From: Hoeflea sp.
GTDB taxonomy: Bacteria; Pseudomonadota; Alphaproteobacteria; Rhizobiales; Rhizobiaceae
Direction: 5' to 3'
Assembly (NCBI RefSeq): GCF_014359905.1
Contig: NZ_JACIYP010000017.1
Coordinates: 1 to 63,509, forward strand
Length of the DNA stretch: 63,509 bases
Each line of letters starts with the position of its first letter. The stretch's first letter is position 1. Shown here piece after piece: positions 1-11,375 of the stretch. The notes beneath the pieces were generated by a model. That model saw only the letters and a list, made by a program, of their open reading frames with translations. It had not been told where the DNA came from and did not search any database. Both the position numbers and the translations under genes were made by a program.

Positions 1-1040
1 AGAAACCCCAGTCTCAGAGATGGAAACAGCGTCTTGGAAAAAGTGCCGACATAGATTACGCGGCCATGCGTATCGATGCTCTTGAGCGTCGGAAGCGGCT
101 GATCGCCGAAATAGAAATCGCCATCATAATCATCCTCGACGATGAAGGCGCCTGCCCGGTCTGCCGCATCGAGAAGGGCCAGGCGGCGCGACAGGCTCAA
201 CACCTTGCTCAAGGGCTGCTGATGCGATGGCGTGACGAACGCCAGCCTGAAATCGGGCGCCTTTGCGAGCCCGTCATCCACCACAATGCCTTCATCATCG
301 ACTGCGACGGGGACAAGTTCCGCGCCTTGCGACACAAACGCGTTGCGCGCGCCGATGGCGCCGGGGTTCTCAAACCAGACCTTCTCGCCCTGGTCGAGCA
401 GCATGCCACCGATCAGGGAGAAGGCCTGCTGGGCTCCGCCGACAATGAACACCTGTTCCGGGTCGCACTGAATGCCGCGGCTGGCATTGAGATGCGCAGC
501 GATGGCCGCGCGCAGACGCTGAAGCCCGAACGGATTGCCATATCCCATCACCGCATCCCGATCCGTCCTGAGGTGCCGGGCCGAGAGCCGCGCCCATTGC
601 GCCATCGGAAAGGCGTTGAGCGCGGGAAGCGCCGTGACAAAGGCCTGGGATTTGTTCGGCAAACGCCGCCGCTCTGCAAACAACCGGCAGGCCTTGAGGG
701 TGGATTGGGACAGGCGCGGCTGTTGCTCATCGCCGGCTTTGGAGGGTTCCGGCTTGATCCGCACCCTGCCCGTCATTGTGTGGCTGACAAAGGTTCCGGC
801 GCCGATCCTGGATTCAAGCAGGCCTTCCGAGATCAGGCGGCTGACCGCATCGAGCGCTGTTGTCCGGGACACGCCGACCTCGCTTGCCAGAGTCCGCGTC
901 GCCGGAAGCCGTTCCCCGCCACTCAATCCGCCCGACAGGATGATGTCGCGCAGGCCCATGTAGAGTTGCACGCTGATTTTCCGGTCCTGCGACCTGTCGA
1001 TCCGAATCGAGGAGAGGATCGCACCCGCCTTGGTTTTCAT
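1..1040 (-). CDS. MocR/GntR-family regulator with aminotransferase domain (3' end cut by window edge)
   Basis: The reverse strand is open from the ATG at 1040 to the window edge, giving about 346 residues without a stop. The N-terminus is a GntR winged helix (IQLYMGLRD-type start, then RLPATRTLASEVGVSR, then a GAGTFV turn). After a linker comes a fold-type-I aminotransferase domain with the cofactor-region motifs GNPFGLQRLR, VEDDYDGDF and GTFSKTLFPSLRLGF; the Lys of SKTL is the expected PLP Schiff-base lysine. MocR proteins are PLP-sensing activators or repressors. It is divergent from an enolase-superfamily/aldo-keto reductase pair and probably controls it. The shared upstream region contains a perfect inverted repeat at 1086-1109. 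Confidence 0.88.
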   Translation of the reverse strand, partial: MKTKAGAILSSIRIDRSQDRKISVQLYMGLRDIILSGGLSGGERLPATRTLASEVGVSRTTALDAVSRLISEGLLESRIGAGTFVSHTMTGRVRIKPEPSKAGDEQQPRLSQSTLKACRLFAERRRLPNKSQAFVTALPALNAFPMAQWARLSARHLRTDRDAVMGYGNPFGLQRLRAAIAAHLNASRGIQCDPEQVFIVGGAQQAFSLIGGMLLDQGEKVWFENPGAIGARNAFVSQGAELVPVAVDDEGIVVDDGLAKAPDFRLAFVTPSHQQPLSKVLSLSRRLALLDAADRAGAFIVEDDYDGDFYFGDQPLPTLKSIDTHGRVIYVGTFSKTLFPSLRLGF

Positions 1041-1085
1041 CAGTGTGTTCCCGCCGTGGCCAAATTGGTTTGCAAGCTTTGCCAG

Positions 1086-1109
1086 ATTGGACCTTATCGT
1101 AAGTCCAAT
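1086..1109. promoter_or_regulatory. Inverted repeat, candidate MocR operator
   Basis: The arms ATTGGAC and GTCCAAT are perfect 7-bp inverted repeats with a 10-bp spacer. They lie in the 114-bp gap between the divergent MocR-type regulator and the enolase-superfamily gene. A further ATTGG half-site occurs near 1064. Assignment as the regulator's binding site is inferred from position and symmetry only. Confidence 0.45.
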
Positions 1110-1154
1110 CCAGCCGCTACGGTCTGCGCCAACGTCGGCATGGGATCGCACAAC

Positions 1155-2261
1155 ATGAAAATTGCTCACATTGAAACCTTTACCAACGAGTTTGTCTGTT
1201 TTGTCAAAGTGACGACCGACAGCGGCGCCATAGGCTGGGGTCAGGTGGCGCCCTACTATGCCGATATCACCGCGCAGATTGTCCACCGGCAGGTCGCGCC
1301 TTATGCACTCGGGCAATCGGCCCTCGATATCGATCACCTTGTCGATCTCGTTCCCGAGAAAGAACACAAGTTTCCCGGCTCATACCTGAAGCGTGCTCTT
1401 GGCGGCCTCGATACGGCACTCTGGGATCTGCGCGGTCGCCTGGAGGGCAAGCCCGTCTGCGAACTGATCGGCGGAACGCCGGGATCCATTCGCGCCTATG
1501 CCTCCTCGATGAAGCGCGACATCACGCCGAAGGACGAGGCCGCCCGATTGAGCCGCCTGCGCGATGAATTCGGCTTCGACGCCTTCAAGTTCCGCATCGG
1601 CGCCGAGGTTGGCCGCGGCAAGGATGAGTGGCCGGGCCGGACCGAGGAAATCGTGCCGACCATGCGCAAGGCCATGGGTGACGATGTCGCGCTGCTCGTC
1701 GACGCCAATTCCTGCTACGCGCCGGACCAGGCCATCGAGATCGGCAAGATGCTCGAGCAGAACGGCATCAGCCATTTCGAGGAGCCCTGTCCCTATTGGG
1801 AATATGAGCAGACCCGGCAGGTGACGGAGGCATTGTCCATCGACGTCACCGGCGGCGAGCAGGATTGCGAGTTGACGAACTGGCGCTGGATGATCGAGAT
1901 GAAGGCCGTCGATGTCGTCCAGCCCGACATCTGCTACCTGGGCGGCCTCACGCGCACCTTGCGAGTGGCGGACATGGCGCACAAGGCAGGACTGCCCTGC
2001 ACGCCCCATTGCGCCAACTGGTCGATGGTCACGCTGTTCACCATGCATCTGCTCCGCGCCATCCCGAATGCGGGAAAATACCTCGAATTCTCCATCGAGG
2101 GCGAAGACTATTATCCCTGGCAGGACGGGTTGTTTGTCAAATCGCCCTACGACATCGTCGATGGCAAGGCGACGGTGACGAACGCGCCCGGGTGGGGTGT
2201 TGAGATCAGTCCTGCATGGCTCGAACAATCGACCCATCGGATAAGTTCATTCGAAAAGTGA
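1155..2261 (+). CDS. Mandelate racemase/enolase-superfamily enzyme
   Basis: This 368-residue protein has the enolase-superfamily N-terminal capping domain followed by a TIM barrel. Visible catalytic residues are K145 and R147 (KFR, the KxR variant), metal ligands D183 (LVDAN), E209 (FEEP) and E235 (GGEQ), and H285 (TPHCAN) near the end of the barrel. Members are acid-sugar dehydratases or racemases that abstract a proton alpha to a carboxylate. The reading frame is open far upstream, but homology starts only at the ATG at 1155, and the upstream stretch is antisense to the MocR gene. It is followed after 45 bp by an aldo/keto reductase, suggesting a small sugar-acid pathway. The substrate is unknown. 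Confidence 0.85.
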   Translation: MKIAHIETFTNEFVCFVKVTTDSGAIGWGQVAPYYADITAQIVHRQVAPYALGQSALDIDHLVDLVPEKEHKFPGSYLKRALGGLDTALWDLRGRLEGKPVCELIGGTPGSIRAYASSMKRDITPKDEAARLSRLRDEFGFDAFKFRIGAEVGRGKDEWPGRTEEIVPTMRKAMGDDVALLVDANSCYAPDQAIEIGKMLEQNGISHFEEPCPYWEYEQTRQVTEALSIDVTGGEQDCELTNWRWMIEMKAVDVVQPDICYLGGLTRTLRVADMAHKAGLPCTPHCANWSMVTLFTMHLLRAIPNAGKYLEFSIEGEDYYPWQDGLFVKSPYDIVDGKATVTNAPGWGVEISPAWLEQSTHRISSFEK

Positions 2262-2306
2262 CGGCGGCGAATTGTCGAACCATTGCGATCCGGCTAGACA
2301 GAGCGA

Positions 2307-3299
2307 ATGAAACAGCGACCATTGGGATCATCCGGCCCCGGCGTATCTGCCCTCGGGCTCGGGTGCTGGAACTTTGCAGGGCCCTACGGCCCGACTTCCG
2401 AGAAGGAAAGCCATGAGACCCTGGCCGCGGCAAGGGATCTTGGGATCACTTTCATCGACACGGCCAATGTCTACGGCATGGGTGTGTCCGAGAAAGTCAT
2501 CGGCAGCTACCTCGCTAAACACAAGGCCGAATTCCGGATTGCCACCAAAGCCGGCATTCGCCGCGATCCCTCGACCGGTATCAGAACTTTCGACAATTCC
2601 CCGGATCATCTCAGAGGCGAGCTCGAAAACTCGCTCCGGAACCTCGGCGTGGATCACGTCGACCTATTCTATATTCACAGGCGTGAAGCCGGCCGACCGA
2701 TTGAAGAGGTCATGGACACGCTCCAGCGCCTCAGGCAGGAAGGCAAGATTGGCGGCATCGGCTTTTCAGAGATCTCGCCGGCGTCGCTCAGGCTGGCCCA
2801 TGCCGTTGCTCCCGTAAGCGCGGTGCAAAGCGAATATTCGCTCTGGTCCCGGCAGCCGGATCTTGGAATGGTTCAGACCTGCAGGGATCTCGGAGTGGCG
2901 TTCGTCGCGTTCTCGCCGCTCGGGCGCGGTGTTTTCGGCGCACAGCCGCCTGATCCAGCGAGCTTCGACGACGGCGACTTCCGCAAGGCAAATCCGCGCT
3001 TTGTCGAACCCAATTTCTCCCGCAATATGGCGGCAATCCAGCCCTTCAGGGAGTATGCCCGCAGCCTGGGAACGACGCCGATAGCCTTGGCCATCGCCTG
3101 GCTGTTGTCGCGCGGTCCGCATGTCATTCCCATTCCCGGCACCCGGTCCGCCGCTCACCTGCAAGACTGCGCAAACGGCGTCTCCCTGGAACTCACCGGG
3201 GATCAACGTGCCGAGATCGAGCGGCTCCTCCCGGCGGGATTCGCCCATGGCGAGCGCTATTCCGCCGACCAGGCCATCGGTGTCGAGGGCTACTGCTGA
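2307..3299 (+). CDS. Aldo/keto reductase
   Basis: The 330-residue protein carries the AKR signature and catalytic tetrad: D51 and Y56 (DTANVYG), K81 (ATKAG) and H124 (YIHR). The C-terminal cofactor-binding motif IPIPGTRS is typical of NADPH-dependent AKRs. The family reduces aldehydes or ketones, or oxidises sugars, in the cytoplasm. It lies just downstream of the enolase-superfamily gene on the same strand and is probably co-transcribed. It ends 11 bp before the convergent hydrolase gene. Substrate specificity cannot be assigned. Confidence 0.87.
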   Translation: MKQRPLGSSGPGVSALGLGCWNFAGPYGPTSEKESHETLAAARDLGITFIDTANVYGMGVSEKVIGSYLAKHKAEFRIATKAGIRRDPSTGIRTFDNSPDHLRGELENSLRNLGVDHVDLFYIHRREAGRPIEEVMDTLQRLRQEGKIGGIGFSEISPASLRLAHAVAPVSAVQSEYSLWSRQPDLGMVQTCRDLGVAFVAFSPLGRGVFGAQPPDPASFDDGDFRKANPRFVEPNFSRNMAAIQPFREYARSLGTTPIALAIAWLLSRGPHVIPIPGTRSAAHLQDCANGVSLELTGDQRAEIERLLPAGFAHGERYSADQAIGVEGYC

Positions 3300-3309
3300 C
3301 GGTTTGGGA

Positions 3310-4803
3310 TCAACCGGCGCTGAACAGCGGAAAGCTGACGCCTAGCGCCCAAGCGAGGCACAGCCCCAGGCCAACGCCGGCCGAGAGTGGCCCGGATCGC
3401 TGCGCCACCCAGCGGCCCATCAGGCCATGGACGAAGAAGAACAGCAGCAGCACCGGCAGGATGATGAACACAAACATCAGCTGCTCTGGATCGAGCAGCG
3501 CCGCACCGCCCAGAGACATCAGAATGGCCGCGCGAGCGGCGGTCCGACGCCACCAGGTGCCGCAGCCTGCGCCGGAGACCGTGCTGTCGCTGATCATGAA
3601 CGGCACGGTGCCGATCGCCAGAACGGCGATGATCGTCAGCCGTTCGGCGTTCGGCATGAAGCTGGCCGCATAGCGGTCCATGGCGGTTCCAAACACCACG
3701 ATCCCCCAAACACCAAGAACAAGCACCGCAGCAAGCGAAAACCGCGAACCATTCCATTTGCCGCCGCGCAGGATGAGCAATTGCATCAGGCCATAGAGGG
3801 CGAGATGGATCATCAGGTAATCGGCGACGAGCACCGGCAGAAACGGAACGTAAAGCGTTGTGGCGACGGGAGGAACCAGCAGCGCAGGCACGGCTGCCGC
3901 CGCCCAGAACCGGCCTGCCGAAACAGGTGCCGGCTCACTCGCGGTTTTCGTCGGGAGCACGCCGACCAGCGGGCGCAGCAGCAGGACAATCCCGCCCATC
4001 AGCAGCAGGATCCAAAGCCCGGGCTGGACGATCGCAGCCTCGCTCTGCCTTCCGAATGTGTGGTCCAGCCAGTCCCTCGCTTCACGCAGCGCCGTAGCGC
4101 TGTAGAGGACCCCGACATGTTCAACATGAGGGGCAACGGCGGCGCGGCGCACGACGCCGTTGGTCTCGACCGTTTGACCTTCCCTCGCGTCCGGCTCGAT
4201 CAGCCTTACGGCGGAAAGCGCAGCCTGCCTTAACCTGCCTTCCCATTCACCGCTGATCGCCAGCAACCGGCGCGGCTCCTGCGCCGTCACCGCCTCGGAG
4301 AACATCGAAATCGCCACCACCGAATCGACAGGCGCGCCTTCCCGCTCTTCGGCGATCGCTGCCCGCACCAGGATGTCGGTCGCCATCGAGTGCCCCAACA
4401 GCGCAATCCCGCCGGATGCGGCGGGCAATCCCCGTCCATAGGCAATGACGCGCCGGGTCTCTTCAACCAGCAGCCGTGTCGTGCCATCAATTGCGGTGAC
4501 ATCGCCCGACATCGGCACCGGATTGCGCCCGTGCCCTTCGAAATCAAAGGCAAGCACGGTGTATCCCGCCTGCGCCAGCGTCAGTGAATAGGCCTGCATC
4601 AACTGCCGCGATCCGGCAAAGCCATGCGCGATCACCACCAGCGGGCCGCTGTCACCGTCCGTCTGGGTGAGCGTGACCGGTGTGGTGCCAACCGTCATCT
4701 GCATGATCTCGAGTCCGGACCGGCCGCGTTCGAGGGAGAACAGGGACAAGCCGATTGCCACCAGCGCAAGCAAGCCCAGTCCCGCGTTCCACCTCAATCG
4801 CAT
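3310..4803 (-). CDS. Alpha/beta hydrolase with N-terminal anchor and multi-pass C-terminal membrane domain
   Basis: The 497-residue protein begins with a membrane-anchor segment (about residues 8-24). An alpha/beta-hydrolase domain follows, with an HGF oxyanion-type turn (IAHGFAGS) and the nucleophile elbow GHSMA. The C-terminal half (about 255-497) contains several hydrophobic segments, including LWILLLMGGIVLLLRPLVG and IILPVLLLFFFVHGL, so a soluble hydrolase domain is fused to a multi-pass membrane domain. The hydrolase fold is clear; the substrate and the role of the membrane part are not. It stands alone, convergent with the aldo/keto reductase. Confidence 0.75.
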   Translation of the reverse strand: MRLRWNAGLGLLALVAIGLSLFSLERGRSGLEIMQMTVGTTPVTLTQTDGDSGPLVVIAHGFAGSRQLMQAYSLTLAQAGYTVLAFDFEGHGRNPVPMSGDVTAIDGTTRLLVEETRRVIAYGRGLPAASGGIALLGHSMATDILVRAAIAEEREGAPVDSVVAISMFSEAVTAQEPRRLLAISGEWEGRLRQAALSAVRLIEPDAREGQTVETNGVVRRAAVAPHVEHVGVLYSATALREARDWLDHTFGRQSEAAIVQPGLWILLLMGGIVLLLRPLVGVLPTKTASEPAPVSAGRFWAAAAVPALLVPPVATTLYVPFLPVLVADYLMIHLALYGLMQLLILRGGKWNGSRFSLAAVLVLGVWGIVVFGTAMDRYAASFMPNAERLTIIAVLAIGTVPFMISDSTVSGAGCGTWWRRTAARAAILMSLGGAALLDPEQLMFVFIILPVLLLFFFVHGLMGRWVAQRSGPLSAGVGLGLCLAWALGVSFPLFSAG

Positions 4804-5016
4804 CAGTTACCCGCCATTTCTCCCACATGCAGCGGCCCCACCAATGCCGCCGCGCTGCCACGCATTCCATTGCTCGCAAGATGAACACCGATCCCTTGAA
4901 ATCACAATGTAAAATCGGCCTGTTTCGTCCACTCCACCTCACTGCTCTGAAACCGGGAACCGAAAATTTCGTGACCCCGGCTTGCCATCAACCTGTTTGC
5001 TGCTAAAAATTTAGTC

Positions 5017-6801
5017 ATGGAGAATTTTTATGCAGATTCACCGACCCCTTTGATCCCGCCTGCCAAGCGGGTTCCGAAACGACTGCGTGACGGCCTGCGG
5101 ATGCTGCTGCACTCGGTCTATCCCGATCATGATCAAGACGTTCTTCTGGAGCAAACGGTCAGCGCGTTCTGGCCGGATGACGAACAGCCCAAGAGGCGCG
5201 GCCGGGCACCAGGCAACACGCTGTGGAACCAAAGGGACAGCTATGTCATCACCTATGGCAATACCTTCGTCAACGGCGAGCACAAGCCGCTCGATCTGCT
5301 GTTCGATTTCCTCGACAGCCGCCTGAAGAACATCGCAACAGGTGTTCATATCCTCCCCTATTTTCCCTACACATCGGATGACGGCTTTGCCATCACCGAT
5401 TACTACGCAGTCGACGGCGGGCTGGGCGCCTGGGAGGATATCGGGCGGATCGCGGACAACTTCCGGCTCATGTCGGATCTCGTGATCAACCACTGCTCAA
5501 GTCAGAGCATGTTTTTCAATGAGTATCGTCTGGGTCACCCGCCCTACGACAAGTTCTTCTTCGAAGCCTCGCCCGACGAAGATCTGTCCATGGTGGTCAG
5601 GCCCCGCGCCCACCCTCTCCTCAGGCAGGTCGAGACCGCCGGCGGGATCAAGCATGTCTGGTGCACCTTCAGCCATGATCAGGTGGATTTTGATTTCTCA
5701 AATCCCGAGGTGCTGCTCGAATTCCTGAGGATTCTCCGCTTCCATATTGCCAAGGGCGTACGAACCCTGAGGCTCGATGCGATCGCGTTTCTGTGGAAGG
5801 AACCGGGCACGCCTTCCATTCACATGAGGCAGACCCATGACATTGTCCGCCTGATCCGCTTGCTGGCCGATTACACCAGGGAACCCCTGGTTCTGCTGAC
5901 CGAGACCAACGTACCCAACACGGAGAACCTCAGCTATTTCGGCAATCGCAACGAAGCCCACATGATCTACAATTTTTCGTTGCCGCCGCTTCTGCTCCAC
6001 GCGCTGCTGAACGGCACCTCCAAACATCTCAACGCCTGGCAGATGTCGATGCCGCCGGCGCAACTCGGCTGCGCCTATTTCAATTTCACCGCATCGCATG
6101 ATGGCATCGGCATGCGCCCTGCCGAGGGACTGCTGAGCGAAGAGGACATTTCCCGCGTCATCGAAACTGTCCAGAGTTTCGGCGGCCTGCTCTCCCTGCG
6201 CAAGATGCCCGACGGCGGCACGCGGCCCTATGAGATCAACATCGCCCTGTTCGATGCGTTGAAGGGAACGGTCGATGGCGTGGATGAGTGGAACATCGAG
6301 CGGTTTCTTTGCAGCCAGATCATCGCCATGGGCCTTGAGGGCATTCCCGGATTCTACATTCACTCGCTGCTGGCCACGCAAAATGACCGTGAGGGCGTCG
6401 AGAAGACCGGCCACAATCGCGCGATCAACCGGCACCGCTGGCATTATCCCGATCTCCTGGAGCAACTGGATGATCCGGACAGCACCCATGCAAAGGTTTT
6501 CACCGCGCTCACACGCGTTTTGAAACTGCGGACAAAGCAGGCGACGTTTCATCCCAATGCCACGCAATTCACCCTGCAACTGGGCGAACAGCTTTTCGGC
6601 TTCTGGAGACAGAGCATCGACCGGTCGCAAAGCATGTTCGCCATCCACAATCTCACCCGGGAGGAGGTCTCGGTCCCGGCGATGTCGCTCAATCTCATCG
6701 GCGGCGAGACCTGGCACGATGTGCTGTCAGGCGAGGACATTCGCGAACTTGGCGGCGAGATCAGGTTCGCGCCGTACCAGTGCCGCTGGATCACCAACTG
6801 A
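5017..6801 (+). CDS. GH13_18 sugar phosphorylase, probably glucosylglycerate phosphorylase
   Basis: The 594-residue protein is of the sucrose-phosphorylase subfamily of GH13. Catalytic residues are visible: nucleophile D254 (LRLDAIAF), acid/base E296 (LLTETNVP) and transition-state stabiliser D362 (ASHDGIG). The early motif YFPYTSDDGFAITDY is characteristic of this group rather than of amylases. The next two genes encode a 3-phosphoglycerate glycoside phosphatase and synthase, so phosphorolysis of glucosylglycerate to glucose-1-phosphate and glycerate is the most likely activity. Sucrose or glucosylglycerol phosphorylase remain alternatives. It overlaps the next gene. Confidence 0.85.
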   Translation: MENFYADSPTPLIPPAKRVPKRLRDGLRMLLHSVYPDHDQDVLLEQTVSAFWPDDEQPKRRGRAPGNTLWNQRDSYVITYGNTFVNGEHKPLDLLFDFLDSRLKNIATGVHILPYFPYTSDDGFAITDYYAVDGGLGAWEDIGRIADNFRLMSDLVINHCSSQSMFFNEYRLGHPPYDKFFFEASPDEDLSMVVRPRAHPLLRQVETAGGIKHVWCTFSHDQVDFDFSNPEVLLEFLRILRFHIAKGVRTLRLDAIAFLWKEPGTPSIHMRQTHDIVRLIRLLADYTREPLVLLTETNVPNTENLSYFGNRNEAHMIYNFSLPPLLLHALLNGTSKHLNAWQMSMPPAQLGCAYFNFTASHDGIGMRPAEGLLSEEDISRVIETVQSFGGLLSLRKMPDGGTRPYEINIALFDALKGTVDGVDEWNIERFLCSQIIAMGLEGIPGFYIHSLLATQNDREGVEKTGHNRAINRHRWHYPDLLEQLDDPDSTHAKVFTALTRVLKLRTKQATFHPNATQFTLQLGEQLFGFWRQSIDRSQSMFAIHNLTREEVSVPAMSLNLIGGETWHDVLSGEDIRELGGEIRFAPYQCRWITN

Positions 6802-7622
6802 GCGATGCGACCGTGACCGCCCCCGCCATCGAGAACCCGATCATCATCACCGATCTCGACGGCACGCTTCTCGATCACGAGACCTATTCCTACGCGGAGG
6901 CACTGCCTGCCCTCAATCGTCTGAAGCAACTGGGGATCCCCTTGATCCTCGCGTCCAGCAAGACCGCGGCGGAAATCGCCCCTCTTCGCGCAGAACTGGG
7001 ATTTTCCCACTGTGAAGCCATTGTCGAAAACGGGTCGGGTATCCTCGAAGCCGGCAACTACGAGCAAGGGGCCGGCGAAAACTATCAACAGATCCTGCAA
7101 ATCCTTAATAGCCTGCCACCGGACCTGCGCCGCCAGTATCAGGGATTTTCGGACTGGAGCGCAGAGGAAGTGTCGGCACGAACCGGCCTGTCGCTCAACC
7201 AGGCTGCAATGGCCAAACAGCGGCGGTTCTCCGAGCCCGGACTGTGGCTCGGGAACGAGGCCGACCGGGAAGAATTCATCGCTTCCATCGCCGCACGCGG
7301 CCTGAGCGCGCTGCAGGGCGGCCGCTTCACGACGCTCTCATTCGGCGGCAACAAGGCACAGCGCATGATGGAGCTAGCCAGGCGCCATTCCTCAGATGCA
7401 GGGGAACCTTTCACCGTGGCGCTCGGCGATGCCCGCAACGATGTGGCGATGATAGAAAGCGCCCGACTGGGCGTCATCATCCCCAACCCAGCCCATGGCG
7501 GCATTCCGCAGCTTGAAGGCGAAGTCACCGGCCGGGTCATCCGGGCCCCATCTCCTGGTCCAAAAGGCTGGAACCAGGCCATCACATCGCTGCTGGACCA
7601 GTGGCAGACCATCCAGGAGTAA
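6780..7622 (+). CDS. Glucosyl-/mannosyl-3-phosphoglycerate phosphatase (HAD-IIB)
   Basis: The 280-residue HAD-superfamily phosphatase has motif I as TDLDGTLLDH (D25 nucleophile, D27), motif II in the SSKTAAEI region, a Lys in GGNKAQRM, and motif IV GDARNDVAMIE. This arrangement is typical of the MpgP/GpgP family, which dephosphorylates glycosyl-3-phosphoglycerate to glycosylglycerate. The longest reading uses a GTG at 6780 inside the previous gene; a second GTG at 6813 gives a tighter N-terminus and is equally possible. Its place between the phosphorylase and the synthase supports the glucosylglycerate assignment. Confidence 0.88.
   Translation: MPLDHQLSDATVTAPAIENPIIITDLDGTLLDHETYSYAEALPALNRLKQLGIPLILASSKTAAEIAPLRAELGFSHCEAIVENGSGILEAGNYEQGAGENYQQILQILNSLPPDLRRQYQGFSDWSAEEVSARTGLSLNQAAMAKQRRFSEPGLWLGNEADREEFIASIAARGLSALQGGRFTTLSFGGNKAQRMMELARRHSSDAGEPFTVALGDARNDVAMIESARLGVIIPNPAHGGIPQLEGEVTGRVIRAPSPGPKGWNQAITSLLDQWQTIQE
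7615..7619 (+). promoter_or_regulatory. Ribosome binding site fixing a TTG start
   Basis: AGGAG lies 7 nt before the TTG at 7627 and inside the last codons of the phosphatase gene. It supports TTG as the true start of the synthase, since the frame upstream of it is antisense or overlapping sequence without homology. Confidence 0.6.
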
Positions 7623-7626
7623 GCAC

Positions 7627-8844
7627 TTGGCGGATTTTCACCAGAATGGCAGCGTGGCGACACTCCACAATCTCTCGCGCATGCCGCTCGAGGTGATGGA
7701 GGGCCAGCTTCGGCAGTTTGCCGCCACGCGCAAGATCACCCTGATCCTGCCCTCGCTGTTTTCCGAACTGGGGCGCGACGCGCTTTCGAACATTCTCGAT
7801 GAGCTGAGCGGCGCCACCTATATCAACCACATCATCATCGGCCTTGATCAGGCCAGTGAGGAACAGTACAGCTTTGCCCGAGAGTATTTTTCGCGCCTTC
7901 CGCAGAAACACGACATACTGTGGAACGACGGCCCGCGGCTGCAGGCGATCCACACCAGGCTCGCCGAGGCGGGCCTGGCGCCGGCCGAGCCCGGCAAGGG
8001 CCGCAATGTCTGGTACTGCATCGGTTACGCGCTTGCGTCCCAGAACTCCGATGTTGTGGCGCTGCATGATTGCGACATCACCACCTATTCGCGCGAGATG
8101 CTGGCGCGCCTGGTCTACCCCGTCGCCAATCCGGTGTTTCCCTACCAGTTCTGCAAGGGCTATTATCCGCGCATCGCCGATGGGAAACTCAACGGGCGGG
8201 TCTCGAGGCTGCTCGTGTCACCCCTGCTTCTGTCTATCCAGAAGGTGTTCGGCCATCTCGATTACATCGAGTATCTCAAGGGTTTCCGCTACCCGCTGGC
8301 AGGCGAATTCGCCATGCGGGTCAGCATGCTGCCCGACATGCGGATCCCGTCGGACTGGGGTCTGGAGATCGGGGTTCTCTCGGAAGTCTGGCGCAACCTG
8401 TCAAACCGCTCGGTCTGCCAGGTGGATATCTCCGACGCCTATGACCACAAACATCAGGAGCTTTCAAAGACCGATGCGACCCAGGGCCTGTCGCGCATGT
8501 CGGTCGACATCTCCAAGGCCCTGTTTCGCAAGCTGGCGACAGACGGCGTGGTCTTCAATCAGGAAACCTTCCGAACCATCAAGGCCACCTACTATCGCAT
8601 CGCGCTCGATCTGATCGAGATGTACCACAATGACGCGCTGATCAACGGGCTCTACACCGACCGCCACCAGGAAGAAGAGGCAGTGGAACTGTTTGCGGCA
8701 AACATCGTCATTGCCGGACAGATTTTCCTGGAGAATCCGATGGAAACGCCGTTCATCCCCAACTGGAGCCGAATCCAGTCGGCCAATCCGGATCTCCTGC
8801 GCAACCTACATGAAGCCGTCGCTGCCGACAGCGCAAGCGGGTAA
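7627..8844 (+). CDS. gpgS: Glucosyl-3-phosphoglycerate synthase-like glycosyltransferase
   Basis: The 405-residue protein starts at TTG 7627. It resembles GT81-type glucosyl-3-phosphoglycerate synthases: a GT-A fold with LILPSLFSE near the N-terminus, the metal/nucleotide motif HDCDI (residues 147-151), and downstream motifs FPYQFCKGYYPR and YPLAGEFAM. It transfers glucose from an NDP-glucose to 3-phosphoglycerate, giving the precursor of glucosylglycerate, an osmolyte accumulated under salt or nitrogen stress. It is the last gene of the three-gene operon and is followed by a strong hairpin. GT55 mannosyl-transfer activity is a less likely alternative. Confidence 0.82.
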   Translation: MADFHQNGSVATLHNLSRMPLEVMEGQLRQFAATRKITLILPSLFSELGRDALSNILDELSGATYINHIIIGLDQASEEQYSFAREYFSRLPQKHDILWNDGPRLQAIHTRLAEAGLAPAEPGKGRNVWYCIGYALASQNSDVVALHDCDITTYSREMLARLVYPVANPVFPYQFCKGYYPRIADGKLNGRVSRLLVSPLLLSIQKVFGHLDYIEYLKGFRYPLAGEFAMRVSMLPDMRIPSDWGLEIGVLSEVWRNLSNRSVCQVDISDAYDHKHQELSKTDATQGLSRMSVDISKALFRKLATDGVVFNQETFRTIKATYYRIALDLIEMYHNDALINGLYTDRHQEEEAVELFAANIVIAGQIFLENPMETPFIPNWSRIQSANPDLLRNLHEAVAADSASG

Positions 8845-8871
8845 CGGGTCATATCAAGTGCCGGACATGGT

Positions 8872-8902
8872 TCGGGCGCGAATGGAAACCATCCGCGCCC
8901 GA
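8872..8902. terminator. Bidirectional terminator hairpin between gpgS and katG
   Basis: TCGGGCGCG and CGCGCCCGA form a perfect 9-bp stem, with a further ATGG/CCAT pairing inside the loop. It sits in the 76-bp gap between the convergent ends of gpgS (8844) and katG (8921), where one terminator could serve both. No long U-tract follows. Confidence 0.6.
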
Positions 8903-8920
8903 CCTTGCTGCAAATCCGAA

Positions 8921-11263
<2,343 letters not shown>

Positions 11264-11355
11264 CTAAGGGGCGCGACACGACAAATCTGGAAGATCTCCC
11301 TATAGGCAGTCACCATAACAAACCCGCTTCATTGGTTTAAGTTGTTTTTATTGAT

Positions 11356-11370
11356 CAGGTTGATAACCTG
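11356..11370. promoter_or_regulatory. Inverted repeat, candidate OxyR/LysR-type operator
   Basis: CAGGTT and AACCTG are perfect 6-bp arms around GAT, ending 5 nt before the oxyR start in the katG-oxyR intergenic region (11132-11375). LysR-type regulators bind dyads in such divergent regions and autoregulate. Assignment to OxyR is inferred from position. The site overlaps the 5' leader of oxyR, consistent with autorepression. Confidence 0.4.
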
Positions 11371-11375
11371 TCATT

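Noticed and set aside
66..1154. Long plus-strand frame continuous with the enolase-superfamily gene
   Set aside because: It is antisense to a convincing MocR-type gene, and homology to the enolase superfamily starts only at the ATG at 1155.
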